Assembly: GCF_009755815.1 (NCBI RefSeq) | Contig: NZ_WRPK01000010.1 | Location: forward strand, 124,001 to 188,000 | Length of the DNA stretch: 64,000 nt | Reading direction: 5' to 3' | DNA from: Flavisphingomonas formosensis | GTDB lineage: Bacteria; Pseudomonadota; Alphaproteobacteria; Sphingomonadales; Sphingomonadaceae | Shown: positions 34,697 through 43,582 of the stretch, one piece after another | Layout: the number at the start of each line of letters is the position of its first letter | Position numbering within the stretch: position 1 is the first letter of the stretch | The notes under the pieces: generated by a model | Seen by the model: the letters and a program-made list of their open reading frames with translations, nothing else | Database searches by the model: none | What the model was told of the DNA's origin: nothing | Program-made: the position numbers and the translations under genes

Positions 34697-35434
34697 TCAC
34701 CTTTCCTTCTTCTGCCGCGCGCCAGAGGGAGACTGGACCCGAGCGCCCTCATGGCGCTCCCAAAGATCCGGCCTCCGTAGCCGTGTATCCGTCTCGGCCC
34801 TGGCTTTACGCCATGCCTCGATCGCCGCATGATCCCCCGATCGCAGCACTTCGGGGATCGTGCGTCCCTCCCATTCGACAGGGCGGGTATAATGCGGATA
34901 TTCGAGCAGCCCCGTTTCGAAGCTCTCGTCGTCCCCGCTTGAAGCGGCGCCCATTACGCCGGGAAGCAGCCGGATGCAAGCGTCCAACAGCGTCAGAGCG
35001 CCCATTTCTCCGCCCGAAAGCACATAATCGCCGATCGAGACCGGCTCGATCGGCCGCGCCTCGAACAGCCGCTCGTCCATCCCCTCGAACCGGCCACACA
35101 GGATGGTGACGCCCGGTCCTGCCGCAAGCGCACGAACCCGCGCCTGGGTGAGCGGTGCGCCACGCGGCGTCATCGCCAGCAACGGCGCCTCCGGCTGTTT
35201 TGCGATCGCATGATCGACCGCGCGGCCCAGCACGTCCGCGCGCATCACCATGCCGGCACCGCCGCCCGCCGGCGTATCGTCCACCGAGCGATGCCGGTCC
35301 GTCGCGAAATCGCGGATCTGGATCGGCTCGCAGGACCAACGTCCTTCCGCGAGCGCACGACCCGCGAGGCTGACGCCGAGCGGCCCGGGAAACATCTCCG
35401 GATAGAGGGTCAATATGGTGGCGGCGAAACTCAT
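34697..35434 (-). CDS. trmD: tRNA (guanine37-N1)-methyltransferase
   Basis: 245 residues. TrmD features: [20 protein letters not shown] at the N-terminus, [32 protein letters not shown] (SAM-binding knot) and [20 protein letters not shown]. TrmD methylates G37 next to the anticodon using SAM, preventing frameshifting. It normally follows rimM directly; here a toxin-antitoxin pair is interposed, with vapC ending 14 bp upstream of the trmD start. Confidence 0.97.
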   Translation of the reverse strand: MSFAATILTLYPEMFPGPLGVSLAGRALAEGRWSCEPIQIRDFATDRHRSVDDTPAGGGAGMVMRADVLGRAVDHAIAKQPEAPLLAMTPRGAPLTQARVRALAAGPGVTILCGRFEGMDERLFEARPIEPVSIGDYVLSGGEMGALTLLDACIRLLPGVMGAASSGDDESFETGLLEYPHYTRPVEWEGRTIPEVLRSGDHAAIEAWRKARAETDTRLRRPDLWERHEGARVQSPSGARQKKER

Positions 35435-35448
35435 CGCGTCAATCGCCC

Positions 35449-35823
35449 CTATGCCGTCCAGTCTTCGGTGATCAAATGCGAGATATCTGCAAAATCCTTG
35501 CGGTTATGTGTGATCAGGATCGAACCGAGCGAAAGCGCATGGGCCGCGATGAGCCGATCGAAATTGGCCAGCCTGAAAGGCAACCGTGCATATGCGCGGG
35601 CTGCCGCCTCGCCAAAATCCTGGATTGGCACCTCGCTGATGAAATCGTCGAGAAGCGAACGGTCAGGTGACTTGCCGATATGCGTGCCCAGCGCGAGCTC
35701 GGCGAAACTGATCGAGGAAATCCCGATCGCGCCCGCCTCGGTTTCCGCGACGCGAGCCGTCAACGCCGGATAGGTGCCGGACAACAAGTGGATACAGCTA
35801 TTCGTGTCGAACAAATATTTCAC
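35449..35823 (-). CDS. vapC: VapC-type PIN-domain toxin
   Basis: 124 residues from GTG 35823. The PIN fold acidic residues are visible: D in [14 protein letters not shown] in [14 protein letters not shown] in [15 protein letters not shown] and the late N/D in [10 protein letters not shown]. VapC toxins are Mg-dependent ribonucleases that cut specific tRNAs or rRNA and are neutralised by VapB. The start overlaps the antitoxin stop by 4 bp (GTGA). It is embedded between rimM and trmD in the ribosomal operon. Confidence 0.92.
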   Translation of the reverse strand: MKYLFDTNSCIHLLSGTYPALTARVAETEAGAIGISSISFAELALGTHIGKSPDRSLLDDFISEVPIQDFGEAAARAYARLPFRLANFDRLIAAHALSLGSILITHNRKDFADISHLITEDWTA

Positions 35824-36089
35824 GTGTCGCGCGTTGCCGGTCCGAGCAGATGCCAGTCGCGAGGGGAATCCTCGAAATCCTCGCGCCCAATTTCCTTGAG
35901 CCAAGGCGCTTTACCCACGAACTTGCTGACATCGATCTTGCGCGTGGTCGCTAGCGGCTCGAACACGAAGCGGCCCCGCTCCTCGCGGAGGATCATTTCC
36001 TGTCCTTCCTGCAAACCAAGCGCCTTGGGCAGTCGAAGCGCGAGCGAATTGCCCGACTTGAAAACTTTCGCTTTATAGTCCTCACTCAT
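35820..36089 (-). CDS. vapB: VapB-type antitoxin, AbrB/MazE fold
   Basis: 89 residues from ATG 36089. The N-terminal swapped-hairpin DNA-binding domain is typical: YKAKVFKSGNSLALRLPKAL and LREERGRFVFEPL; the C-terminus (KFVGKAPWLKEIGREDFED) should wrap the toxin. The AbrB-like antitoxin binds its own promoter. A near-perfect AT-rich inverted repeat lies just upstream (36101-36121) and is the best candidate operator. Confidence 0.9.
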   Translation of the reverse strand: MSEDYKAKVFKSGNSLALRLPKALGLQEGQEMILREERGRFVFEPLATTRKIDVSKFVGKAPWLKEIGREDFEDSPRDWHLLGPATRDT

Positions 36090-36100
36090 GGCCGCCTCAC

Positions 36101-36121
36101 GTATATACAAATAGTATATAC
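36101..36121. promoter_or_regulatory. AT-rich dyad, probable vapBC operator
   Basis: GTATATAC at 36101-36108 and at 36114-36121, each self-complementary, separated by AAATA. This is the most AT-rich spot around, 12 bp upstream of the vapB start. AbrB/VapB antitoxins autorepress through such inverted repeats, so a separate promoter inside the ribosomal operon is likely. Confidence 0.7.
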
Positions 36122-36143
36122 ATCGATGCCGTCGCCCGCAAGG

Positions 36144-36614
36144 TCACTCGACGAAAGCAGGATCGATCAGCAGCCGATCCGGCTCGATGGTCACGGCCGC
36201 GGCAACGGGCACCATGAACCGCTTGCCGTCCGGTCGCTCTATCTCCAGCACGTCGCCCGCGCCGAAATTGTCGATCGCGGCCGCGTGGCCGATCTCGACG
36301 CCTTCACAGACGCAAGGCAGATCGAGCAGATCGGCATGATAATATTCGCCCGGCTCCAGCGGCGGGAGCGTGGATCGCGGCACGGTCAGCGCCGTGCCGC
36401 GATAGCTTTCCGCCGTCGTGCGGTCGCCGATCTCGGCAAAGCGCGCCACGGCGCCATTGGGTCCGGGCCTGACGCTCTTCAGCGTCAGCACCCTGCCAGC
36501 GGCATCGAAGCTACGGTACGGGCTCAGATCCTCGGTAAAGAGCTTGAGCCGTACCTCGCCCTTGATACCATGGGCGCCGGCGATCGCGGCCAGCATGACC
36601 GGACGATCGCTCAT
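36144..36614 (-). CDS. rimM: 16S rRNA processing protein RimM
   Basis: 156 residues from ATG 36614. RimM N-domain: MLAAIAGAHGIKGEVRLKLF and TEDLSPYRSF; PRC-barrel: EPGEYYHADLLDLP, then VEIGHAAAIDNFGAGDVLEI and MVPVAAAVTIEPDRLLID. It binds S19 in the 30S head and assists 16S maturation. It lies 25 bp behind rpsP and is followed by vapB rather than trmD directly. Confidence 0.97.
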   Translation of the reverse strand: MSDRPVMLAAIAGAHGIKGEVRLKLFTEDLSPYRSFDAAGRVLTLKSVRPGPNGAVARFAEIGDRTTAESYRGTALTVPRSTLPPLEPGEYYHADLLDLPCVCEGVEIGHAAAIDNFGAGDVLEIERPDGKRFMVPVAAAVTIEPDRLLIDPAFVE

Positions 36615-36639
36615 CATGCCATTCCGATCGACCGTACGA

Positions 36640-37026
36640 TCAAGCCTCGACGGCCTCTTCGGCCGGAGCGTTGGCCGCTTCCTGCGCCGCGGCGAGCTTC
36701 GCCGCACGCTCCTCGGCACGCTCCTTCGCCTTCTCGCCCGGCTCGGCCTTCTTCGGATTGCTGCGGGCCGCACGCTCCTTCACGCCGGCCGCATCCAGGA
36801 AGCGGGCAACGCGATCGGTCGGCTGCGCACCAACGGAGAGCCAGTGCTTGGCGCGCTCGGTGTCGAGCACGACCCGGTTGGCATCGTCCTTGCCGAGCAG
36901 CGGATTATAGGTGCCGATCTTCTCGATGAAGCGGCCGTCACGCGGGCTGCGCGAATTGGCGACGACGATGCGATAATAAGGACGCTTCTTCGCGCCACCA
37001 CGCGAGAGACGGATCGACAGAGACAT
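36640..37026 (-). CDS. rpsP: 30S ribosomal protein S16
   Basis: 128 residues, longer than the usual 80-100 because of an Ala/Glu/Lys-rich tail ([20 protein letters not shown]). The core is typical: [40 protein letters not shown] and [18 protein letters not shown]. It is an early 30S assembly protein. First gene of the rimM-trmD-rplS series, 26 bp downstream of ffh, so possibly co-transcribed from it. Confidence 0.98.
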   Translation of the reverse strand: MSLSIRLSRGGAKKRPYYRIVVANSRSPRDGRFIEKIGTYNPLLGKDDANRVVLDTERAKHWLSVGAQPTDRVARFLDAAGVKERAARSNPKKAEPGEKAKERAEERAAKLAAAQEAANAPAEEAVEA

Positions 37027-37052
37027 TATTCTTCCTTTCGAGTAACTTCAGC

Positions 37053-38549
37053 TCAACGTTTGATAAATTTGTCAAAACCGGGCGGGAGGTTGAACGGTGC
37101 ACCGCCGACGCCTCCGCCGGGCAAGCCCGGCAAATTGGGCAATCCGCCGCCGCCCGCCGGCGGCAGGCCTGCGCCGCCACCAAGGCCGCCAAGACCACCG
37201 AGGCCGCCGCCCCCTCCGCCAAGAAGAGCGCCGAGGCCCTTGAGCCCGCCCATCTTCTTCACCTTCTTCATCATGGTCGCCATCTCCTGATGCATTTTCA
37301 GGAGCTTGTTGACTTCCTGCACGGTCGTGCCGCTACCCTTCGCGACGCGGATCTTGCGCTTGGCGTTGAGCAGTTCGGGCTTGGCGCGCTCCTTCGGCGT
37401 CATGGAGCCCATGATCGCATCCATGCGCACCAGGATGCGATCGTCCGCCTGACCATTGGCCATGGCGTTCTTCACCTGCTTGATGCCGGGCAGCATCGAG
37501 GCGAGCGCACCGAGACCGCCCATGCGGCGCATCTGATTGAGCTGCGAACGCAGGTCGTTGAGGTCGAACTGGCCCTTCGCCATGCGAGCGGCAAGCTTTT
37601 CTGCATCTTCCTGCTTGATCGTCTCGGCCGCGCGTTCGACGAGGCTGACGACGTCGCCCATGCCGAGGATGCGGCCGGCGACACGGCCAGGGTGGAAAGG
37701 CTCCAGCCCGTCCAGCTTCTCGCCGGTACCGACGAACTTGATCGGCTTGCCGGTGACGGCGCGCATCGAGAGCGCGGCACCGCCTCGCGCGTCACCGTCC
37801 ATGCGGGTCAGCACAACGCCGGTCAGCGGCACCTGCTCGGAGAAGCTGCGCGCGACGTTGACCGCGTCCTGGCCCGTCAGCGAGTCGACGACGAGCAGGA
37901 TCTCGGTCGGCGAAGAGACCGAGGCGACCGCCTTCATCTCCTCCATCAGCGCCTGATCGACATGCAGCCGGCCGGCCGTATCCAGCATCACCGCGTCATA
38001 ACCCTGCAGCTTGGCGGACTGCAGCGCGCGGCGGGCGATCTCGACCGGCTGCTGACCCGGCACGATCGGCAAGGTGGCGACGTCCGCCTGCGTGCCGAGC
38101 ACGGCCAGCTGCTCCTGCGCGGCGGGGCGCTGGACGTCGAGCGACGCCATCAGCACCTTCTTGCGACCCTTTTCGGTCAGCCGCTTGGCAATCTTCGCGG
38201 TCGTGGTGGTCTTGCCGGAGCCCTGCAGGCCGACCATCATGATCACCGCCGGCGGCGTGACGTCGATCTCGAGATCGGCGGTGTCCGATCCCAGCATCTC
38301 GACGAGCGCGTCGTTGACGATCTTGACGACCTGCTGGCCGGGCGTGACCGAACGCAGCACCTGCTGGCCGACAGCAGCCTCGGTGATCTTGTCGACGAAC
38401 TCGCGCACGACGGGCAGCGCCACGTCCGCCTCGAGCAAGGCGATCCGCACCTCGCGCATCGCTGCGCGCACGTCGCTCTCGTTCAGCGCACCGCGCCCGC
38501 GCAGGCGATCGAATACGCCTCCCAGTCGCTCGCTCAGACTCTCGAACAT
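37053..38549 (-). CDS. ffh: Signal recognition particle GTPase Ffh
   Basis: 498 residues from ATG 38549. The N domain (FESLSERLGGVFDRLRGRG), the G domain with GLQGSGKTTTTAK, DTAGRLHVD, TRMDGDARGGAALS and GTGEKLDGLEPF, and the M domain (MRRMGGLGALASMLPG, ERAKPELLNAKRKIRVAKGSGT) are all present. It binds 4.5S RNA and signal sequences and delivers ribosomes to FtsY, which lies in the neighbouring operon. The C-terminal 50 residues are a Gly/Leu/Pro repeat tail (GGGGGGLGGLGGLGGG), a low-complexity extension. Confidence 0.97.
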   Translation of the reverse strand: MFESLSERLGGVFDRLRGRGALNESDVRAAMREVRIALLEADVALPVVREFVDKITEAAVGQQVLRSVTPGQQVVKIVNDALVEMLGSDTADLEIDVTPPAVIMMVGLQGSGKTTTTAKIAKRLTEKGRKKVLMASLDVQRPAAQEQLAVLGTQADVATLPIVPGQQPVEIARRALQSAKLQGYDAVMLDTAGRLHVDQALMEEMKAVASVSSPTEILLVVDSLTGQDAVNVARSFSEQVPLTGVVLTRMDGDARGGAALSMRAVTGKPIKFVGTGEKLDGLEPFHPGRVAGRILGMGDVVSLVERAAETIKQEDAEKLAARMAKGQFDLNDLRSQLNQMRRMGGLGALASMLPGIKQVKNAMANGQADDRILVRMDAIMGSMTPKERAKPELLNAKRKIRVAKGSGTTVQEVNKLLKMHQEMATMMKKVKKMGGLKGLGALLGGGGGGLGGLGGLGGGAGLPPAGGGGLPNLPGLPGGGVGGAPFNLPPGFDKFIKR

Positions 38550-38587
38550 CGCCTCATCTCCATTATCGCCCGCCCGCAACGCAAAAC

Positions 38588-38619
38588 ACGCCGGCGGGCG
38601 AAACCTCGCCGGCCGGCGT
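38588..38619. repeat. Strong hairpin in the ffh leader region
   Basis: ACGCCGGCGGGCGA and TCGCCGGCCGGCGT form a 14-bp stem with one mismatch and an AACC loop, 39 bases upstream of the ffh start in the region divergent to the GGDEF/EAL gene. If the ffh promoter lies beyond it, it would be in the mRNA leader; otherwise it may be a pause or protective structure. Confidence 0.45.
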
Positions 38620-38815
38620 GCATCCGTAGATGCTCGTCATCACGTTCTTGGCTGAACGATCGTGCCGCGCATAGCCGCATGCAGGCTCAAAGGCAAGCAC
38701 GGCCGCCGCAAGAAGCACCGCCCGGCAATGCCGCAATCCGCAATGTCGCCTTAACCTGATTTATACGAGCGGCCGGCTATGAGGGCCCGTGTCGAGGATC
38801 GGGGGAGCAACGCGC

Positions 38816-40462
38816 ATGGCTTTCATGCGGTCGAAGCAAGATCGCAGGAAAGAGATGCCGGTTGGTTACCGCGGCAGGGATTTTCTTACCACCGGCGTGA
38901 CCGTGGCGGCGCTGCTGGCATTTGCCGCAACCGGCGGGACGCTCCTGCACCACTGGGTCGACATCACGTCCAAATTGAACGGCGGCCAGGCGCAACTGCT
39001 CTCCACGGCGCTGTTGCTGAACGTCACGCTCGCCGTCTTCGTGTGGAAACGCCACCTCGATTTCCATCGCGAGGCCCATCAGCGCAGCGCAGCCGAGCAG
39101 CGCGCGCAGACATTGGCGTCGCGCGACCCGTTGACCGGTCTGCTCAACCGGCGATCGCTCGTGGAGGAAAGCGCCGCCGCCATGGCGCGGGCGGATCGCG
39201 GGCAAAAGGGCGTCGCGATGCTGTTGATCGATCTCGATCACTTCAAGACCGTCAACGACGTCCACGGCCATATCTTCGGCGACACTCTGCTGTGCGCGAT
39301 GTCGCAGGAGATTGCACGGCTGGTGCCGCCCTCGTCGCTGATCGCGCGGCTGGGCGCAGACGAATTCGCGGTTGCCTTCCTGTTCGAGCCGGGCGCCCCC
39401 GGCATGGTCCGTTCGACCGCCAACCGGATAATGAGCCGGCTGGGTCAGGCGATGGAGATTGACGGGGTCACCATCCAAAGCAGCGCCACCATCGGCATCG
39501 CGCGCTCCGAGCGGGATTGCACCAATGTCGATGCACTGATGCGGCGCGCCGATATCGCGCTGCATGCCGGCAAGAAGCAGGGCCGAAACCGCGTCGCCTG
39601 GTTCGACGCCAGCATGGAAAGGGAGCTTCAGCAGCGCAACGCATTCGAAACCGGTCTGCGCAGCGGGATCCCGCTCGGGCAGATCGTACCTTATTATGAG
39701 CAGCAGATCGACTTGCGCAGCGGCCGGCTGCAGGGCTTCGAGGTGCTGGCCCGGTGGGATCATCCGACGCTTGGCCTCGTCCTGCCGGACGCATTCATCC
39801 CCATCGCAGAGGAATGCGGCCTCATTGGCGAGCTCTCCCTTTCGGTAATGCGCCAGGCGTTCGAGGAGGCCCGCAATTGGGATCCAGGCCTGACCCTGTC
39901 GGTGAACGTCTCGCCCGCCCAGCTCAAGGACCCTTGGCTGGCCCAGAAGATCGTGAAGCTGCTGGTTGAAACCGGCTTCCCGCCCAGCCGGCTCGAGATC
40001 GAGATCACAGAAAGCTCTCTGTTCGAGAATCTCGGTCTGGCCCAGTCGATCGTCGGATCCCTCAAGAACCAGGGCATTCAGCTTTCACTGGACGATTTCG
40101 GCACCGGTTACTCGTCGCTCGCCCATCTGCGCGCCCTGCCGTTCGATCGCATCAAGATCGACAAGAGCTTCGTCACTTCGATCAATCACAACACCGAAAG
40201 CGCCGCGATCGTGAACGCGATCATCGGCCTCGGCGAGAGCCTGAACCTGCCGATCACCGCAGAGGGCGTAGAGAATGCAGCGATCGAGGCGCGGCTGCGC
40301 GAGCGCGGCTGCCAGAAAGGCCAGGGCTGGTATTTCGGCAAGCCGATGCCGGTGACCCAAGTCCGCCGGCTGCTCGCCGACAAGGTGCTGCTGCCCACCG
40401 TCCGCATGCCCGAACCCGGAACTCCGGTCCCCAGTCCGCTCCGCCAGAGCCGCGCCGGCTGA
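38816..40462 (+). CDS. GGDEF/EAL-domain c-di-GMP turnover protein
   Basis: 548 residues from ATG 38816, with GGGGGAG upstream. Two N-terminal membrane helices (about 22-75) precede a GGDEF domain (about 100-260; DPLTGLLNRRSLVEE, LGADEFAVAF) and an EAL domain (about 280-530; FEVLARWDHP, LSVNVSPAQL, EITESSLFENL, DDFGTGYSSL, KIDKSFV). The cyclase signature is GADEF instead of GGDEF, so cyclase activity may be weak; the EAL signature is EVL, a commonly active variant, and the catalytic lysine/aspartates look intact. Likely phosphodiesterase of c-di-GMP. Confidence 0.92.
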   Translation: MAFMRSKQDRRKEMPVGYRGRDFLTTGVTVAALLAFAATGGTLLHHWVDITSKLNGGQAQLLSTALLLNVTLAVFVWKRHLDFHREAHQRSAAEQRAQTLASRDPLTGLLNRRSLVEESAAAMARADRGQKGVAMLLIDLDHFKTVNDVHGHIFGDTLLCAMSQEIARLVPPSSLIARLGADEFAVAFLFEPGAPGMVRSTANRIMSRLGQAMEIDGVTIQSSATIGIARSERDCTNVDALMRRADIALHAGKKQGRNRVAWFDASMERELQQRNAFETGLRSGIPLGQIVPYYEQQIDLRSGRLQGFEVLARWDHPTLGLVLPDAFIPIAEECGLIGELSLSVMRQAFEEARNWDPGLTLSVNVSPAQLKDPWLAQKIVKLLVETGFPPSRLEIEITESSLFENLGLAQSIVGSLKNQGIQLSLDDFGTGYSSLAHLRALPFDRIKIDKSFVTSINHNTESAAIVNAIIGLGESLNLPITAEGVENAAIEARLRERGCQKGQGWYFGKPMPVTQVRRLLADKVLLPTVRMPEPGTPVPSPLRQSRAG

Positions 40463-40518
40463 TAGACGGCGATCCAGCGGCATGGACTTACCGCGCACCT
40501 GCGCCTAGATCGCGCGCC

Positions 40519-41328
40519 ATGGCGTTCCGCTTTCACAAGATGCATGGCCTGGGCAACGATTTCGTCGTGATCGACGCGCGCGACGACGCAGTCGCGATCG
40601 ACGAAGCACGCGCGCGCGCGCTGGCAGATCGACGCACCGGCATCGGCTGCGATCAGGTGATCATGGTCGGCGCAGGCACACCTGCAGCCGATGTGACGAT
40701 GCGCATCTGGAATTCGGACGGCTCGGAAGTCTCCGCCTGCGGCAATGCTACGCGCTGCATCCCCGTGCTGCTGGGGCGAGACTGCTCAATCGAGACGGCA
40801 GCCGGCCTGCTCCATGCCAGCCTCGAAGACGGCGGAGCCCGCGTCGACATGGGGCGCCCCCGCTTCGACTGGGATGCGATCCCCCTCGCCTACGCCATGG
40901 ACACGGCTGCGATGCCGGTCGGCTGGGGCGCGCTGGAGGGGCCCGCGGCGGTCAATGTCGGCAACCCGCATCTCGTCTTCTTCGTGCCCGATGCCACCGT
41001 GGTCCCGCTCGAAACTCTGGGCCCGGAAATCGAGAATGATCCCCTGTTTCCCGAACGGATCAACGTCAACATCGCGACGCTGCACGCTCCCGACCATGCG
41101 ACGATGCGCACCTGGGAGCGCGGCGCGGGACTGACGCGGGCCTGCGGCACCGGCGCCTGCGCGACCTTCGCCGCGGGACGACGGCTGGGCCGATTCGCAT
41201 CCAGGGTGCGGCTCGATCTGCCCGGTGGCACGCTGCAGCTCGAGGAAGGCTCGGAGGGACAGTTGCTGATGAGCGGGCCCGCAATCCACGTCTTTGCCGG
41301 CGAAGCCGACTGGCAGGCGTTCGGATGA
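40519..41328 (+). CDS. dapF: Diaminopimelate epimerase
   Basis: 269 residues. Both catalytic cysteines are visible, in VSACGNATRCIPVLL (about residue 74) and TRACGTGACATFA (about 209), plus FHKMHGLGNDFVVIDARDD at the start. It interconverts LL- and meso-diaminopimelate for lysine and peptidoglycan. First gene of a tightly packed operon dapF-mtaB-ftsY-yciB; mtaB overlaps its stop by 4 bp. Confidence 0.97.
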   Translation: MAFRFHKMHGLGNDFVVIDARDDAVAIDEARARALADRRTGIGCDQVIMVGAGTPAADVTMRIWNSDGSEVSACGNATRCIPVLLGRDCSIETAAGLLHASLEDGGARVDMGRPRFDWDAIPLAYAMDTAAMPVGWGALEGPAAVNVGNPHLVFFVPDATVVPLETLGPEIENDPLFPERINVNIATLHAPDHATMRTWERGAGLTRACGTGACATFAAGRRLGRFASRVRLDLPGGTLQLEEGSEGQLLMSGPAIHVFAGEADWQAFG

Positions 41329-42644
41329 GCGGACCCGAGCTGATCACGCTCGGGTGCCGGCTCAACATCGCCGAAAGCGAGGCGATGCGTGCGCTGGCAC
41401 GGGACGAGGACGATCTCATCATCGTCAACAGCTGTGCGGTTACAGCCGAAGCGGTGCGCCAGACCCGACACGCCATCCGGCGCGCCAAGCGCGCGCGGCC
41501 AGAGGCCCGGATCGTCGTAGCAGGCTGTGCCGCGCAGATCGATCCGGCAGCCTTTGCGGCCATGCCCGAGGTCGCGCGCGTTATCGGCAATAGTCACAAA
41601 CAGGATATGGGCGCCTTCCGGTTCGCACCGGCGGACGGAACGGCATCCCGTGAAGAAGGGGTGCCCATCCTTCCCCGATCGACCTTCGGCGTCGACACGT
41701 CCGATAAGATACTGGTCTCGGACATCATGGCGGTGCGCGAAACCGCGCCACAGCTCGTCTCCGGTTTTGCGGAGAGAACGCGGGCCTTTGTCGAGATCCA
41801 GAACGGATGCGACCATCGCTGCACTTTCTGCATCATCCCCTATGGCCGCGGAAACAGCCGTTCGGCGCCGCCCGGACCGCTGATCGATCGGATCAAGGCG
41901 CTGATCGACGAGGGGTATCGGGAAGTCGTGCTGACCGGCGTCGACATCACCAGCTATGGACCCGATCTGCCTGGCGAGCAGAGCCTCGGCCATCTGGTCG
42001 AACGCATCCTGCGTCACGTCCCGGATCTGCAGCGCCTGCGTCTGTCCTCGATCGACTCGGTAGAAATCGACGAGCGGCTGTTCGATCTGGTAACCGGTGA
42101 CGACCGGATCATGCCGCATCTGCATCTGTCGTTGCAGGCCGGCGACGACATGATCCTCAAACGCATGAAACGGCGTCATTCCCGCGCGCAGGCAGTGGAA
42201 ATGGTCGCCCGGCTGAAGGCCGCCCGGCCGGGCATCGCGATCGGCGCCGATCTCATCGCCGGCTTTCCAACCGAGACGGAGGATATGGCGGCCAATTCGC
42301 TGCAGTTGATCGACGATTGCGATATCGTTTTCGCGCACGTCTTTCCCTATTCGCCGCGTGCCGGAACCCCCGCGGCGCGCATGCCGCAGGTCGATCCGCG
42401 CGTTGTGCGCGAGCGCGCGTCGCGACTGCGCAGAGCCGGTGCCGCCCGCAAGACGGCATGGCTGCAATCGCTCGTCGGATCGACCCAGGAGGTGCTGCTC
42501 GAAAAGGGCGGGCGCAGCCACGCGGGCAATTTCGCGGAAGTTCGCTATTCCGCTTCGGACTTCCCACCCATATCCCAGGGAGACGTGACCCGCATGACCA
42601 TCGCCGCGGCGACCGCCGAACATCTCATCGGCCTGCCGGCATGA
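41325..42644 (+). CDS. mtaB: tRNA t6A37 methylthiotransferase (radical SAM)
   Basis: 439 residues. Methylthiotransferase N-domain with iron-sulfur cysteines (TLGCRLNIAESEAM, NSCAVTAEAVRQ, VAGCAAQI) and the radical-SAM triad NGCDHRCTFCIIPYGRGNSRS (C-x3-C-x2-C), then VVLTGVDITSYG, and a TRAM end region. MtaB adds a methylthio group to t6A37 in tRNA. Overlaps ftsY by ATGA. The placement between dapF and ftsY is conserved in sphingomonads by my recollection. Confidence 0.94.
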   Translation: MSGPELITLGCRLNIAESEAMRALARDEDDLIIVNSCAVTAEAVRQTRHAIRRAKRARPEARIVVAGCAAQIDPAAFAAMPEVARVIGNSHKQDMGAFRFAPADGTASREEGVPILPRSTFGVDTSDKILVSDIMAVRETAPQLVSGFAERTRAFVEIQNGCDHRCTFCIIPYGRGNSRSAPPGPLIDRIKALIDEGYREVVLTGVDITSYGPDLPGEQSLGHLVERILRHVPDLQRLRLSSIDSVEIDERLFDLVTGDDRIMPHLHLSLQAGDDMILKRMKRRHSRAQAVEMVARLKAARPGIAIGADLIAGFPTETEDMAANSLQLIDDCDIVFAHVFPYSPRAGTPAARMPQVDPRVVRERASRLRRAGAARKTAWLQSLVGSTQEVLLEKGGRSHAGNFAEVRYSASDFPPISQGDVTRMTIAAATAEHLIGLPA

Positions 42645-43582
42645 GCGAAACGCCCTGGCACGAGCGGCTGATCGGCGGCTTCCGGCGCACGTCCGACCGG
42701 CTGGGAGACAATCTCTCCGGCCTGTTCACCAAATCCACGCTGGATCGCGAGACGCTGGACGAGATCGAGGAAGCATTGATCGCCTCGGATCTCGGCCCGG
42801 CGACCGCGGCGCGCGTCCGCGAGCGGCTGGCCGACGAACGCTACGAACGCGGACTCGACGAGGCCGGCGTGCGCGAGGTGGTGGCGCAGGAAGTGGCCAA
42901 GATCCTGGCGCCTGTTGCCAAGCCACTGGAGATAGACGCCTTCCCGCGCCCGCAGGTCGTGCTCGTCATCGGCGTCAACGGATCCGGCAAGACCACGACC
43001 ATCGCCAAGCTCGCCCACCTGTTCCAGGAACAGGATTATGAGGTGATGCTGGTGGCCGGCGATACATTCCGCGCCGCCGCGATCGGCCAGCTCAAGATCT
43101 GGGCCGAGCGCCTGAATGTGCCGATCATCAGCGGCAAGGAAGGCGGCGACGCAGCGAGCCTGGTGTTCGAAGGCGTAAAGCAGGGCACGGCGCGCGGCAC
43201 CGACGTGCTGATCGTCGACACGGCCGGGCGGCTCCAGAACAAGGCGGGGCTGATGGACGAGCTCGCCAAGATCCGCCGGGTGCTCGGCCGGCTGAACCCG
43301 GCGGCGCCACACGATGTCGTGCTCGTGCTCGACGCCACGACCGGTCAGAATGCATTAAGCCAGATTGAGGTTTTCAAGGAGACGGCTGGCGTGACCGGAC
43401 TCGTCATGACGAAGCTGGACGGTACGGCGCGCGGCGGCGTGCTGGTCGCGGCTGCCGAAAAATACGGCCTGCCGATCCACGCGATCGGCGTCGGCGAAGG
43501 GATGGGCGACCTCCGGCCGTTCGACCCGCTCACCGCGGCGCGAGCCATCGCAGGCGTCGAGAAGGATCAGGTTACGGAGTGA
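42641..43582 (+). CDS. ftsY: SRP receptor FtsY
   Basis: 313 residues from ATG 42641. The N-domain helices (WHERLIGGFRRTSDRLGDNL; SLFTKSTLDRETL-like) lead into the NG GTPase: IGVNGSGKTTTIAKLA, VAGDTFRAAAIGQL, DTAGRLQNKAGLMDEL, TKLDGTARGGVLV and GVGEGMGDLRPF. Very short acidic A-domain. It is the membrane receptor for Ffh, encoded in the neighbouring operon on the other strand. Confidence 0.97.
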   Translation: MSETPWHERLIGGFRRTSDRLGDNLSGLFTKSTLDRETLDEIEEALIASDLGPATAARVRERLADERYERGLDEAGVREVVAQEVAKILAPVAKPLEIDAFPRPQVVLVIGVNGSGKTTTIAKLAHLFQEQDYEVMLVAGDTFRAAAIGQLKIWAERLNVPIISGKEGGDAASLVFEGVKQGTARGTDVLIVDTAGRLQNKAGLMDELAKIRRVLGRLNPAAPHDVVLVLDATTGQNALSQIEVFKETAGVTGLVMTKLDGTARGGVLVAAAEKYGLPIHAIGVGEGMGDLRPFDPLTAARAIAGVEKDQVTE

